Of a stretch of DNA of 64,000 bases, positions 54,250-63,896 are shown piece after piece. Position 1 is the first letter of the stretch; each line of letters starts with the position of its first letter. The notes beneath the pieces were generated by a model that was not told the DNA's origin, ran no database searches, and saw only the letters and a list, made by a program, of their open reading frames with translations. The stretch spans positions 90,917-154,916 of the forward strand of contig JAAAFW010000006.1 in assembly GCA_019352875.1 (NCBI GenBank). The letters run 5' to 3'. Both the position numbers and the translations under genes were made by a program. This DNA comes from Pedobacter cryoconitis (GTDB lineage: Bacteria; Bacteroidota; Bacteroidia; Sphingobacteriales; Sphingobacteriaceae).

Positions 54250-56079
54250 CTACTTCGTTGCCATCTTTAAAGCCGCCTCAAGTATTTCGTCCCGGCCCGA
54301 GCTTATGCCTTGTATCGTTGGATTTACAATTATATCAGGAATAATTCCTTTAAGATGATGTTTGCTTCCATCATTATTTTTGACGAGCATCCCCGTGTAG
54401 GCAACTGAATAACGCCCCGGTAAGTAAATCACGTTCATGCTGCCGTTTGTACCTGAAGTCGGTTGCCCGATAAGTGTTGCCAGTTTGAAATCCTTCATGC
54501 GGCTGAGTAAGGTCTCCGAAGCACTTTGTGCGGTGGCATCTACCAGAAAATAGATCTTTGCCTTTAAATGCGGCGATACCGGAACTAATTGCGTCGGATC
54601 TTTTTCATACGTTAACTGCTGCATATCCGGATAAATAATCTCAGGCGTAAAGAAAGTTTGAGGGTTTACAGTCTGAGTTAGCAGATGTGGGATAAGATTA
54701 AAAGCATTGTCAGAAGCAGGGTAACCTCTTAAGTCAAATATCACTGCTTTCGCAATTGCCAGTTCCTTTTCATACTGCTGTTCTGAAATAGTATCTGTAG
54801 ACAAGTTCAGATAAAATACACCCGGTTTTACCCATCCTCTTTTTACAGGACTTTTTGTAAATGATCCGTTCCTGTAACCAACTCCTTTCACATTCCTTGC
54901 CAGAATCAGTGACGTTTTGGTTCCTTTCCGGTCAAGTACCAAAGAAATATCTGTATTTTCCGGGCCGTTGAGTAAGGTCACCAGGCCTTTAGATTCTTTC
55001 CATTGAGCTGAGCCGGACAGATACGTCTCTTTCTCTGACAGCGCCTCAGCAGCAGAGATATGATTAATTGAGTCTATTATATCCCCGCGTGCAATAACTT
55101 TAATTAGCGTGCTATCCAAAACTTCTTTGACCAGCACCTTTCCCGCTACCCTGGCCAGAATTAATGGCGCCGAAGCATCATTACTCTGATCGCTGCCATC
55201 TGACAATTCAATAAACATATGTCCATCATTGAGTGGTGCACACATTAGCTTCAGTGTATTTAAGAAATCATGGGAAGTTTGATCGGCCATTGCTTTCGTG
55301 AATGCAGCCGTCAGAATTTCCTGTGCAGAGGCCGATGCATCTTCCCAGTAAGGAAATGAATGTTTGAGAATATTCCAGGTGATTATAATATCGGCCAGTC
55401 TGATCTCCGGTACATCTCCCGTGATCATTAATTTCCCTTCCGGATTTTTAGGGAGGGCGGTATTCATTGCGGCTGTCAGCTGTTGGTTTGCCACTGTATC
55501 TGCTTTTGGATAAGTCTGCGCGGCATTTCCATATAAAGCATAGGGAACTATGCAAGATATGCCTGTAACAATTTCTTGCTGCAGGTATTCGCCAACTGCC
55601 GTGTGTTTGGTTAACAAAGGGATCTGTGGTACAGGGGCTCCGGGTTCGGTAACCGTATTTCTATTTAAACGCCTGCTCCAGTATGTTCCATTTTTAAATA
55701 TGGGCAGTTCGAAGCCGATATGCTGCCAGCTTATTGTCTGATAGCCCCGGAGATTTTCAGGTGTAAGTTCCTGTATAGAGAAATGCGCGGGGCTGGAGTT
55801 CAGGAATACTTTAACAGTCGGGGCAATCGGTATGAATATACTTTTGAGTACACTGATTAGTTCTGCATCATCTTTCACTTTCAGCATCTGCTGACTTCCA
55901 TAAATAGCCAGAATAGCCCAGTCTCGTGGGGCTTCATCGGCAGGATGGAAGTACTGGACAAACCCATATAACCGCGTAAATGCCTCTAGATTCCGAATTT
56001 GGCGACTGGTTGACTGTGCTTGAAGATTATAAAAAGATAAAGACGCAAATAAAAAAAGCAATGAAAAGTGTTTGAGCAT
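54250..56079 (-). CDS. S41 family peptidase
   Basis: The protein has 609 residues: a signal peptide (1-21), an S41 N-terminal region (RLYGFVQYFHPADEAPRDW), a PDZ-like stretch and the C-terminal protease domain with YFLVDATAQSASETLLSRM, where the catalytic Ser is in SASE (about 519-521), followed by LIGQPTSGTNGSM. S41 peptidases of this kind are periplasmic or lipoprotein tail-specific proteases. It converges with the previous gene and diverges from the NlpC/P60 gene. Which substrate it cuts is unknown. Confidence 0.9.
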   Translation of the reverse strand: MLKHFSLLFLFASLSFYNLQAQSTSRQIRNLEAFTRLYGFVQYFHPADEAPRDWAILAIYGSQQMLKVKDDAELISVLKSIFIPIAPTVKVFLNSSPAHFSIQELTPENLRGYQTISWQHIGFELPIFKNGTYWSRRLNRNTVTEPGAPVPQIPLLTKHTAVGEYLQQEIVTGISCIVPYALYGNAAQTYPKADTVANQQLTAAMNTALPKNPEGKLMITGDVPEIRLADIIITWNILKHSFPYWEDASASAQEILTAAFTKAMADQTSHDFLNTLKLMCAPLNDGHMFIELSDGSDQSNDASAPLILARVAGKVLVKEVLDSTLIKVIARGDIIDSINHISAAEALSEKETYLSGSAQWKESKGLVTLLNGPENTDISLVLDRKGTKTSLILARNVKGVGYRNGSFTKSPVKRGWVKPGVFYLNLSTDTISEQQYEKELAIAKAVIFDLRGYPASDNAFNLIPHLLTQTVNPQTFFTPEIIYPDMQQLTYEKDPTQLVPVSPHLKAKIYFLVDATAQSASETLLSRMKDFKLATLIGQPTSGTNGSMNVIYLPGRYSVAYTGMLVKNNDGSKHHLKGIIPDIIVNPTIQGISSGRDEILEAALKMATK

Positions 56080-56358
56080 ATACCAAGATAGTTATTGCAG
56101 TCTTACGCTGATTTTTTTGCAGAATGATTTAACAGTTTTTAACCTAAGTACCGGTTAAAGAACAAAGAATTGGAGCTGTCTCTTAAGAAACACAGTTTTT
56201 AGGTCCGGGTATCCATCAGAAAGCAGGTCGAATACTCTTTTTAGCAAAAATAATACGCGATTTTCTTATCAAAACGTTTTTTTTGATTTGAATCACGGAA
56301 ATATGGATGAAAAAAAATTACATTTAGTACACCATAAAACCTTTATCTAACCAAAAAC

Positions 56359-57594
56359 ATGAAATATAGCAATTGCCTGATGGTTCTCCTTCTGGGAGGA
56401 AGTCTGAATGCGCTGGCTTTTCAATCACCTGATAGTACCCAATACTTTCAGGTTCGACAGCTTACAGAGAACACCGGTAAATTATTGGTGCCGGATAAAC
56501 GTACAGATCTGTTTCAATACGAACTCGAAGGAACAAATCCCGTAACCATTAATCTTGAAACAACCATCGCCGGTGCCACCACAGCATTACAGTCCGCTTA
56601 TAACCAGGCCGGCCTCCACACTATTATAAAGACCAGTCTGTTACCATTGTCAGAGCCCGGTGCGGTAACACATGGTGTGGTGAAACTCTCTGTCGGTAAC
56701 AACCGTAAAACACCAGATCATGCTGCGGAGATGGTTACACAAACTATTTTAGGTACACCACTGCAGATTCTTAAAAAGCAGCGTGGTTATTCCCTGGTCC
56801 GTTCCCCGGATAACTATATTTCTTGGCTGGAGAATGAGTCCATTGCCTTAATGGAAGATTCTCGTTTCATGGAATGGGAACAAGAGAAAAAGGTAGTTTA
56901 CACCGCCGATAATGGGTTCTCCTATACCGAGCCGAATGAAAATTCCCTGCGCGTATCAGATCTGGTTAAAGGAAATATCCTGAGTGTAACCGGTAAGAAG
57001 GGTAAATATTATCATGTCCTTTATCCAGATGGGAGAGCGGGATATATCCACACAAAAGATGCTGTTGACTATAAAAAATGGCTGGGGAGGCCTAATCCTA
57101 CAGCAAGCCAGATTCTGGAAACTGCTAAATTATTTGTAGGTGTACCCTATCTCTGGGGCGGTACCTCCATTAAGGGTGTAGACTGCAGCGGCTTTACTAA
57201 AAGCGCCTATTTTCTGAATGGAATTGTATTACCAAGAGACGCCTCACAACAGGCATTGGTAGGAGAAGCAGTGGATATTTATGAAGCAGATACCGTTAAC
57301 CTGCAGAAGAGTCTCCAGAATCTCAAAGCAGGGGATCTGCTGTTTTTCGCGTCGTCCAAAGGAAGAGTAGCTAATCCCCGGATTACACATACAGCCATTT
57401 ATATGGGAGATGGCGTGTTCATTCAGGCAGCAGGCTTAGTTAGAATCAACAGTATGATTCCGTCGGCTGGTGACTATGCAGATTTTCAGTCCCGGACACT
57501 GGTGAGCGCAAGAAGAATGTTAACTGCAGTTGGCAGTCCGCAGATCAGCCGGGTAGAAGACAACCCCTTTTACCGCAATACCGGTAAAAAATAA
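56359..57594 (+). CDS. NlpC/P60 (C40) peptidase with SH3-like domains
   Basis: A 411-residue secreted protein: signal peptide (about 1-20), an unassigned N-terminal region (to about 125), an SH3-like pair (about 125-235, TQTILGTPLQILKKQRGY and VSDLVKGNILSVTGKKGKYYH) and a C-terminal NlpC/P60 domain with catalytic Cys in GVDCSGFTKSAY (C276) and His in RITHTAIYMGDG (H344). The layout resembles YkfC-like gamma-D-glutamyl-diamino-acid endopeptidases that cut peptidoglycan peptides. Its stop is 30 bp before the SusC start, so the genes form one operon. Confidence 0.9.
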   Translation: MKYSNCLMVLLLGGSLNALAFQSPDSTQYFQVRQLTENTGKLLVPDKRTDLFQYELEGTNPVTINLETTIAGATTALQSAYNQAGLHTIIKTSLLPLSEPGAVTHGVVKLSVGNNRKTPDHAAEMVTQTILGTPLQILKKQRGYSLVRSPDNYISWLENESIALMEDSRFMEWEQEKKVVYTADNGFSYTEPNENSLRVSDLVKGNILSVTGKKGKYYHVLYPDGRAGYIHTKDAVDYKKWLGRPNPTASQILETAKLFVGVPYLWGGTSIKGVDCSGFTKSAYFLNGIVLPRDASQQALVGEAVDIYEADTVNLQKSLQNLKAGDLLFFASSKGRVANPRITHTAIYMGDGVFIQAAGLVRINSMIPSAGDYADFQSRTLVSARRMLTAVGSPQISRVEDNPFYRNTGKK

Positions 57595-57624
57595 AACGAA
57601 CCAAAACAACCTAAACCAAAACTT

Positions 57625-60600
57625 ATGAAAAAAACCATTACTCTACTCATTCTATTCTTTTGTTGTGCGGGTCTACTACGGGCGCAGGAAAAAGACATCC
57701 GGGGTAAAATCACTTCCTCAGAAGACGGACAGCCACTTCCCGGAGTTAGTATTACAGTTAAAGGAACCAGCAATGGAACTTCTTCCAATTCACAGGGAGA
57801 ATATGCGATTAAGGCCAGTACGGGAGCCGTTCTTGTTTTCCGTTCTATCGGATACCAGTTGCAGGAAGCAGCAGTTGGCTCAGGTAATACCGTAAATATA
57901 TTGCTGAAAGCAGATGACCAGAATCTATCAGAAATTGTCGTTACAGCGATGGGTATTAAACGCTCTGAGAAGTCACTCGGATACGCCACTCAAAGTGTTA
58001 AAGGAGAAGATCTGACTATAGCTAAACAACAGAATGTACTGGGTTCACTGGCAGGTAAAGTTGCCGGTGTACAGGTTACCGGTTCATCCGGAGCGAGTAT
58101 GGGTGGAACGCAGAAGATTAAAATCCGCGGGGCTAACTCCCTGTCAGGGAACGATCAGCCCCTGATGGTTGTGGATGGAACACCGATCTCGAATACCAAT
58201 TTCTCCAATACTACATCTAACGGTGCCGATTATGGAAACCTGGCTCAGGATATCAATTCAGAAGATATTGAATCTGTTAATGTCCTGAAAGGACCGGCAG
58301 CTTCTGCGTTATATGGTTTAAGAGGCCAGTATGGTGTAATTTTGATCACCACTAAAAAAGGAAAAAAAGGGCCTAAAAAAACAGATGTACAATTCAGCTC
58401 TGCATTTACGGTAGACAAAACGGGCAATTTCATGCCATTGCAGAATACCTATGGCGTGGGAAATAATCAGACCTTCCTGACGCTGGCTAACGGACAGAAA
58501 TATGTGAATGGGAATGACGAAAGCTGGGGACCAAAAATGGATGGTACACCGGTAAGAATGTATTATAGTTTCTATCCGCAGGATGAACGTTTCGGACAGG
58601 AAACCCCATTTGTACCTCAGCCAAATAACATCAAAGATTTATACCGTACCGGATACACTTTCAACAATAATATTTCGGTAGCAGGAGGAAATGAAAACTC
58701 GGCCCTGCGCTTCAGTTATAATAATGCTTATACGCAAGGGGTGTTACCGAATACCTGGCTAAAAAGAAATAACCTGGGTGTAAACGGATCACTGGATCTG
58801 ACTCCGAAACTCAGTGTAGGTGCTAATTTAAATTATGCGAATAACAATGGCCAGCGTCCGGCAGAAGGCTATCAGGGTTCAGGAACAGGTGCTGTACAGT
58901 GGTTCCAGCGGAATATAGATATGAACGAACTCAAAAACTATAAATACGCAGATGGAACGATCAAAAACTGGAATGTAAACCCGAACACGACTACCGGATT
59001 AATTGCTAATAACAAACCAAGTGACTGGAATAATCCCTTCTTTGATCTTTATGAAAATCTGAATAACGATAACCGTGACCGTTTCTTTGGAGATATCAAT
59101 GCCACTTATCAGGTTATACCAGAGTTAAAATTAAGCGGGTTTATCCGTTCAGATATGTTTACGCAAAATATTACCAGCAGAAGAGCCTTAGGCGGGTTTG
59201 AAACCGAAGGATATACAGCCGGTAAATATCAGAATACAGAAAATAACTATGAATTCCTGGGTCAGTATACCAAAACCTGGAATGACCTTTCTGTAAGTGC
59301 AAATGTGGGTGCAAATATCCTGACCCAGAAATATACCTACCTCAGACAGGCTACCAGAGGAGGACTGTCCAGTCCTGGTTTTTATAATATAGAAGCTTCT
59401 ATCGACAGACCGGAGACCGTATCTTATGAAAGAAGAAAAGAAGTCAGGAGTGTGTATGCAACGGGGTCAGTTGGCTATAAAGATACCTACTTCCTGGATG
59501 CAACTATCCGTAATGATATTTCCTCGGCATTGCCAAAAGACAATAATTCCTACTGGTATCCTTCGGTAAGCGGAAGTTTTGTGTTCAGTGAGCTGGTTAA
59601 ATGGGCACCCTTAAGTTATGGTAAAATCAGGGCCGGTTATGCCATTGCAGGATCTGACCTTTCTCCTTATCAGACCGCGTTCTTTTATGAGACAGGCAAT
59701 ACTTATAAAACCGAAACCTCCACTACCAATACACAGTATATTCCAGATCAGCTGAACAATCCAAATATCAAGCCTTCATTCTCACACTCTGTAGAGACAG
59801 GTATTGATTTAAGATTCCTTAAAAACCGTGTGGGCATAGAATTCACCTGGTACAAACAACAGAATACCGATCAGATTATTCCGCTTAAGGTGTCCGGAGC
59901 GAGTGGATATGAATCTTCAGTAATTAATGCCGGAAAAATTGAAAATAAAGGTATTGAAATCGCCTTAAATGGAAAGCCGGTCGTTTCTTCTGGTTTCAGC
60001 TGGGATGTAGCGGTTAACTTTAGCCGTAACAAGAGTATGATTAAAGAATTATATCCGGGAATTGATATCTATCAGCTGGATGTTAACGTCTATTCAAAAG
60101 TAAATGTATATCTGAATGCCACAACCGGGCAGCCGTTTGGTAACCTGGTGGGGCAGGCTTATCAGCGAGACGCCGCTACTGGTAAAATACTGCTGGATGC
60201 TAATAATCTGCCACTTTATGAAGCCAATCATGACTTTGGAAGTGTATTACCTAAATTCACTGGTGGTTTCTCCAATACCTTCCATATCGGCAGGTTTGAT
60301 GTGGGTGCCATGATAGACTTCCAGTCCGGGGGTAAATTCTTCAGCTGGAGTAAAATGCTAACTGTAAAATCAGGTCAGGCACCAGAGACAGCAGCATTGA
60401 ATGACCAGGGCAAAAATGTACGTGACCCGCTTGCTGAAGGCGGAGGTGTTAAGGTAAATGGTATATCTAAGGCAACAGGACAGGAAGTAACAGCTTATGT
60501 CGATGCCAAGAACTACTACCGGAATACACTGGGTACACAGGTTTATGAAGAATGGCTTATGGATGCCTCTTATATTAAACTTCGGGAAGTAAGCATTGCT

Positions 60601-60813
60601 TATAACCTGAATCAGAAAATGCTAACGAAATTACCGTTCAAAGCGGTAAGGATTGCGTTGATGGCCAGAAACCCGTGGATGATCTGGCAGAAAGCACCAA
60701 AAGGTCTGGATCCTTCAGATCTTTCTGCCGGTGCGGCTTCTATCAGCTGGATTGAAAAAGGACAATTACCAACAGTCCGTTCTTACGGCGTAAACCTGAA
60801 CCTGACATTTTAA
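57625..60813 (+). CDS. SusC/RagA family TonB-linked receptor
   Basis: A 1062-residue outer-membrane protein with a signal peptide (about 1-20), a CarboxypepD-like domain (about 24-95, GKITSSEDGQPLPGVSITVKGT), a plug with the SusC motif (GVQVTGSSG, SGNDQPLMVVDG, then INSEDIESVNVLKGPAASALYGLRGQYGVI), and a large beta-barrel. It pairs with the SusD-like lipoprotein encoded 25 bp downstream for TonB-driven uptake. The substrate is unknown; the NlpC/P60 peptidase upstream suggests peptides or muropeptides. No glycoside hydrolase is nearby. Confidence 0.96.
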   Translation: MKKTITLLILFFCCAGLLRAQEKDIRGKITSSEDGQPLPGVSITVKGTSNGTSSNSQGEYAIKASTGAVLVFRSIGYQLQEAAVGSGNTVNILLKADDQNLSEIVVTAMGIKRSEKSLGYATQSVKGEDLTIAKQQNVLGSLAGKVAGVQVTGSSGASMGGTQKIKIRGANSLSGNDQPLMVVDGTPISNTNFSNTTSNGADYGNLAQDINSEDIESVNVLKGPAASALYGLRGQYGVILITTKKGKKGPKKTDVQFSSAFTVDKTGNFMPLQNTYGVGNNQTFLTLANGQKYVNGNDESWGPKMDGTPVRMYYSFYPQDERFGQETPFVPQPNNIKDLYRTGYTFNNNISVAGGNENSALRFSYNNAYTQGVLPNTWLKRNNLGVNGSLDLTPKLSVGANLNYANNNGQRPAEGYQGSGTGAVQWFQRNIDMNELKNYKYADGTIKNWNVNPNTTTGLIANNKPSDWNNPFFDLYENLNNDNRDRFFGDINATYQVIPELKLSGFIRSDMFTQNITSRRALGGFETEGYTAGKYQNTENNYEFLGQYTKTWNDLSVSANVGANILTQKYTYLRQATRGGLSSPGFYNIEASIDRPETVSYERRKEVRSVYATGSVGYKDTYFLDATIRNDISSALPKDNNSYWYPSVSGSFVFSELVKWAPLSYGKIRAGYAIAGSDLSPYQTAFFYETGNTYKTETSTTNTQYIPDQLNNPNIKPSFSHSVETGIDLRFLKNRVGIEFTWYKQQNTDQIIPLKVSGASGYESSVINAGKIENKGIEIALNGKPVVSSGFSWDVAVNFSRNKSMIKELYPGIDIYQLDVNVYSKVNVYLNATTGQPFGNLVGQAYQRDAATGKILLDANNLPLYEANHDFGSVLPKFTGGFSNTFHIGRFDVGAMIDFQSGGKFFSWSKMLTVKSGQAPETAALNDQGKNVRDPLAEGGGVKVNGISKATGQEVTAYVDAKNYYRNTLGTQVYEEWLMDASYIKLREVSIAYNLNQKMLTKLPFKAVRIALMARNPWMIWQKAPKGLDPSDLSAGAASISWIEKGQLPTVRSYGVNLNLTF

Positions 60814-60856
60814 TTGACGGCATGCAGGCCCGACCTGAATGCATAAAGAAAAACAC

Positions 60857-62284
60857 ATGAGAAAGATTAATAAATACATACTCATACTGGCAGCCGGCGT
60901 ATGCTTTACCGGATGTACCAAATTTGATGATGATATCAATACAAATCCTAATAAGCCGGCTAAAGTATCCGGTACGCAGCTGATTGCAAATTCAGAAATG
61001 TACCTGCCGGGAATTGCAAATAACGCCTATAGTAGTTTGTATCCGCAGTACCTGGCCAATACTACCTATATTGACGATGCCCGTTATACAACCGTTAATT
61101 TTAATTTTTATTCCTGGTATTATGGGCCGCTGATGAACCTGGAAAGTGTAATTAACTCTAAAACACTTGACGGAAATGAAGGCCCGGTGGAAAATCAGGT
61201 GGCTGTGGCTAAAATCCTGAAAGCCTATTTCTTTTGGCATCTGACAGACCGTTGGGGAGATTTGCCTTACTCTCAGGCTTTAAAAGGTAGTGAGAATCTA
61301 AATCCAGCCTATGATAAACAAGAACAGATTTATGACAATTTGTTCCTTTTGCTGGACCAGGCCAATGCGACCTTAACCAATTCAACGGGTGCTATTAAAA
61401 ATGATATTGTTTATGGCGGAGCATCTTTAAGCTGGAAAAAGTTTGCTAATACCATCCATATGCTTATGGCTTTACGCTTGTCTAAAGTGAATGAAAATAA
61501 GGCAAAAACAGAATTCAACAAAGCGCTGAACGCAGGGATTATAGATAATAATTCTGCAAATTTCGTTTATAAGCATCTGGCAGAAGAGACTAACGAGAAC
61601 TACTGGTATACTTCTTATACCCGTCAGGGGAGAAACTGGTATGCACTTAGTAAACCGCTGGTAGATCTGATGCAGGGCACAGCCGACCCGCGTCTGGCTA
61701 CTTATGCAGATAGAAACGCGAAGGGGAATTACGTAGGTCTGGCTTATGGTCTAAGTGATGCGGTAAAGGTAGAAGAGTATTCGCTGCTGGGCTCCAACCT
61801 TCGCAAACAGACTTCGCCGGTTTACCTGGTCACTTATGCGCAGGCTTTATTCGCGAAAGCAGAAGCTGCTAAAGCAGGCTGGATTCCAGGGGGAGACGCT
61901 GCGGCAGAAACCAACTATAAACAAGCTATTGAAGCTTCGGTGAGACAATGGAACAATAATGATGTAACCGGTCTTGATAACTTTCTTATTCAACCTGAAG
62001 TCGCTTATACCGCAGCAGAAGGAACCCGCAAGATTGCAACCCAACGTTGGGTACATCTCTTTTTAAATGGATATGAGTCCTGGTCTGAATGGCGCAGGAC
62101 CGGCTTCCCGGTATTATCACCGGCACCAAACAATAATAACAAACAGATTCCCCGCAGAGAAGGGTATCCGACTCAGGAACGTTTGAATAACACCAATAAT
62201 TATAACCAGGCAGTAAGTTCGTTCCCTTATGGCGGGTCGGATAACCTGGATGCAAGAGTATGGTGGGATAACCCAAATAAATAA
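60857..62284 (+). CDS. SusD/RagB family nutrient-binding lipoprotein
   Basis: From ATG 60857 the protein has 475 residues; a start at 60839 would add six. The signal peptide ends with the lipobox-like FTGC, so the protein is a lipoprotein on the outer surface. It follows the SusD-like_2 pattern (TNPNKPAKVSGTQLIANSEMY, then FFWHLTDRWGDLPYS and KFANTIHMLMALRLSK), with helical repeats. It caps the SusC barrel and binds the substrate. Position right after susC is the standard arrangement. Confidence 0.95.
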   Translation: MRKINKYILILAAGVCFTGCTKFDDDINTNPNKPAKVSGTQLIANSEMYLPGIANNAYSSLYPQYLANTTYIDDARYTTVNFNFYSWYYGPLMNLESVINSKTLDGNEGPVENQVAVAKILKAYFFWHLTDRWGDLPYSQALKGSENLNPAYDKQEQIYDNLFLLLDQANATLTNSTGAIKNDIVYGGASLSWKKFANTIHMLMALRLSKVNENKAKTEFNKALNAGIIDNNSANFVYKHLAEETNENYWYTSYTRQGRNWYALSKPLVDLMQGTADPRLATYADRNAKGNYVGLAYGLSDAVKVEEYSLLGSNLRKQTSPVYLVTYAQALFAKAEAAKAGWIPGGDAAAETNYKQAIEASVRQWNNNDVTGLDNFLIQPEVAYTAAEGTRKIATQRWVHLFLNGYESWSEWRRTGFPVLSPAPNNNNKQIPRREGYPTQERLNNTNNYNQAVSSFPYGGSDNLDARVWWDNPNK

Positions 62285-62297
62285 AGCCTGATGTGCA

Positions 62298-62342
62298 AAA
62301 CAAAAAAGCGCCTGAGAAATGATTTCAGGCGCTTTTTTGTTT
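62298..62342. terminator. Terminator after SusD-like gene
   Basis: An 18-bp perfect stem (62298-62315 with 62325-62342), 9-nt loop and flanking A/T runs, 13 bp after the stop; it could also serve the convergent ATPase gene. Confidence 0.92.
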
Positions 62343-62350
62343 AAAAATAT

Positions 62351-63706
62351 TTAAAGTTCCTGCTGAACGAACCATGCAATATACGCAGGCAGGCAGGTAG
62401 CCGCATAGTAAGGTAAATTCATCAGTATATAGGGTTTCTTACCTGGTGTAACTGCTTTTTCAATATTAAAACTACCTCCATACATACGGACAGCATAAGG
62501 ATGGTCTGAAGCATCAATGAACTGGTGAAGTGATTTCAAACTCCCGGTGCTTCCTGATTTTATTTCTATGGGTATAATCAAATTTTGATGAGAATAAAGT
62601 AAATCAACCTCTGCATTTGATTGAGATTTTTCTCTCACCCAAAAATTAGGTTTATGTGCTGAAATGCTTTGGATTGATATAAGTTCCTGTGTTACCAGAT
62701 GCGGTATAACGGCACCTTTATAAGCACTATTCAAATCATTCATCGCCAACATTTCCAGTTGTATACCAAGTGAATAGTTGACTAGGCCTGTATCTATAAA
62801 TTGTAAACGAGGTGATTTCTTCAGATCAGTTTTCAGAGGTGGAACCATGTCTGTTGTAGGGTAAATCAAACGTATAATTTTTGCATCGTCCAGTGTCCTG
62901 AATGCTTCTCCTACTTCACGTGATCGGTAATTGGAGTTACCGAAGCCCTGAAACTTAATGCGTTCATCGAGATACAACGGAGCGGTATCCATCACATGTT
63001 TAATAATCTTCCTTTCTGTGTCGTTAGAAGTATATTTCTCCACATCATTTTTATAAGTAGCCCAAATACTTTCATATGTCCTTGGTAAATCTGAAAGATT
63101 CTGTTGTTGAACATCTCTTTTTATTACCTCTGGCATTCCGCCGATGATTGCATAACGATGAAAGGCATCCATTAATAATTGATGGGCAACTGGTTTAACC
63201 GGAACAGAATTCAGATATTTTAGCAACTCTTGTTTGCCTGTAGCGTCTAAATATTCCTGAAAATTTAGCGGATATAGGTATAGGAATTCTACTCTGCCTA
63301 CCGGAAAGCTATTTACCTTTCTCACTGCAAACTCTAAAAGTGAACCAGCGCTAATTACATGAAGTTCGGGTACTTCTTCATAGAAGTATCTTAATATCTG
63401 AATTGCTTTTGGACTTTCCTGTATTTCATCGATGAATAAAAGTGTATCTGCAATATCGGATGAGGGAATATTGTTAGCTAAAAGCAGTGCTTCTAAAATT
63501 GTTTGAACATCGTCAAAGTTCTCAAAATAACGGCGGTCATTAACCTTTTCAAGGTTAAGTATAATAGAATATCTGTAAGTTTTTGCGAAATCTCTTATCA
63601 ATGTGGTTTTTCCAACCTGACGGGCTCCTCTTATGATAAGCGGTTTTCGGCTATCACTTAGTTTCCAGTTGTTTAGATAAGTTTCAATATTCCTTTTAAA
63701 TGACAT
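62351..63706 (-). CDS. ATP-binding protein, AAA_14 with DUF4143
   Basis: A 451-residue protein: an N-terminal AAA ATPase with Walker A RGARQVGKTT (about 26-35) and Walker B LLFIDEIQESPKAI (about 89-102), followed by a C-terminal DUF4143 region (WVREKSQSNAEVDLLYSH, IPIEIKSGS, with a PD-(D/E)XK-like E-I-K). Such proteins are frequent, variably distributed and poorly understood; nuclease-like or regulatory roles have been suggested. It has its own well-formed promoter within a set of direct repeats. Adjacent genes give no functional clue. Confidence 0.9.
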   Translation of the reverse strand: MSFKRNIETYLNNWKLSDSRKPLIIRGARQVGKTTLIRDFAKTYRYSIILNLEKVNDRRYFENFDDVQTILEALLLANNIPSSDIADTLLFIDEIQESPKAIQILRYFYEEVPELHVISAGSLLEFAVRKVNSFPVGRVEFLYLYPLNFQEYLDATGKQELLKYLNSVPVKPVAHQLLMDAFHRYAIIGGMPEVIKRDVQQQNLSDLPRTYESIWATYKNDVEKYTSNDTERKIIKHVMDTAPLYLDERIKFQGFGNSNYRSREVGEAFRTLDDAKIIRLIYPTTDMVPPLKTDLKKSPRLQFIDTGLVNYSLGIQLEMLAMNDLNSAYKGAVIPHLVTQELISIQSISAHKPNFWVREKSQSNAEVDLLYSHQNLIIPIEIKSGSTGSLKSLHQFIDASDHPYAVRMYGGSFNIEKAVTPGKKPYILMNLPYYAATCLPAYIAWFVQQEL

Positions 63707-63728
63707 GGTAAAATTAAAGTTTCAATAG

Positions 63729-63809
63729 GTGTAACAAAACAAAACCAAATTTACGCTATTGTTGTAACAAAACAAGGGCAGTTTAGAGTTGTTATTGTAA
63801 CAATACAAG
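63729..63809. repeat. Three 15-bp direct repeats at 33-bp pitch
   Basis: Copies begin at 63729, 63762 and 63795, exactly 33 bp apart. The core is TTGTAACAAAACAAG with few changes, and contains a TTGT-A-ACAA near-palindrome. The second copy overlaps the -33 TTG of the ATPase promoter and the first lies at the expected transcript start, so operators are the simplest reading. The 18-bp spacers are only weakly alike. Confidence 0.75.
63746..63775 (-). promoter_or_regulatory. Promoter for AAA_14/DUF4143 gene
   Basis: On the minus strand TTG (63775-63773) is followed after 19 nt by TAAATTTG (63753-63746): a full match to the Bacteroidota consensus. Transcription should begin near 63741, leaving a leader of about 35 nt. 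Confidence 0.7.
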
Positions 63810-63883
63810 CCCTGGTTATATTGGTGCGTACGTTCTTCAAGATGAGTATTTCCAAAATAGTAAGGGATTCTCCGTTAATACCT

Positions 63884-63891
63884 TACCTTTG
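63884..63891 (+). promoter_or_regulatory. Candidate -7 box for truncated gene
   Basis: TACCTTTG matches TANNTTTG, 5 nt before ATG 63897, so the transcript would begin at or near the start codon. Confidence 0.4.
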
Positions 63892-63896
63892 TGTCA

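Noticed and set aside
62351..63706. Mobile-element or transposase assignment for the AAA_14/DUF4143 gene
   Set aside because: No inverted ends, target-site duplication or transposase motifs are visible; it is an ATPase of unclear role.
63729..63809. Iteron-type replication origin
   Set aside because: Only three copies, no Rep or DnaA genes, and the copies sit on a gene promoter, so operators fit better.
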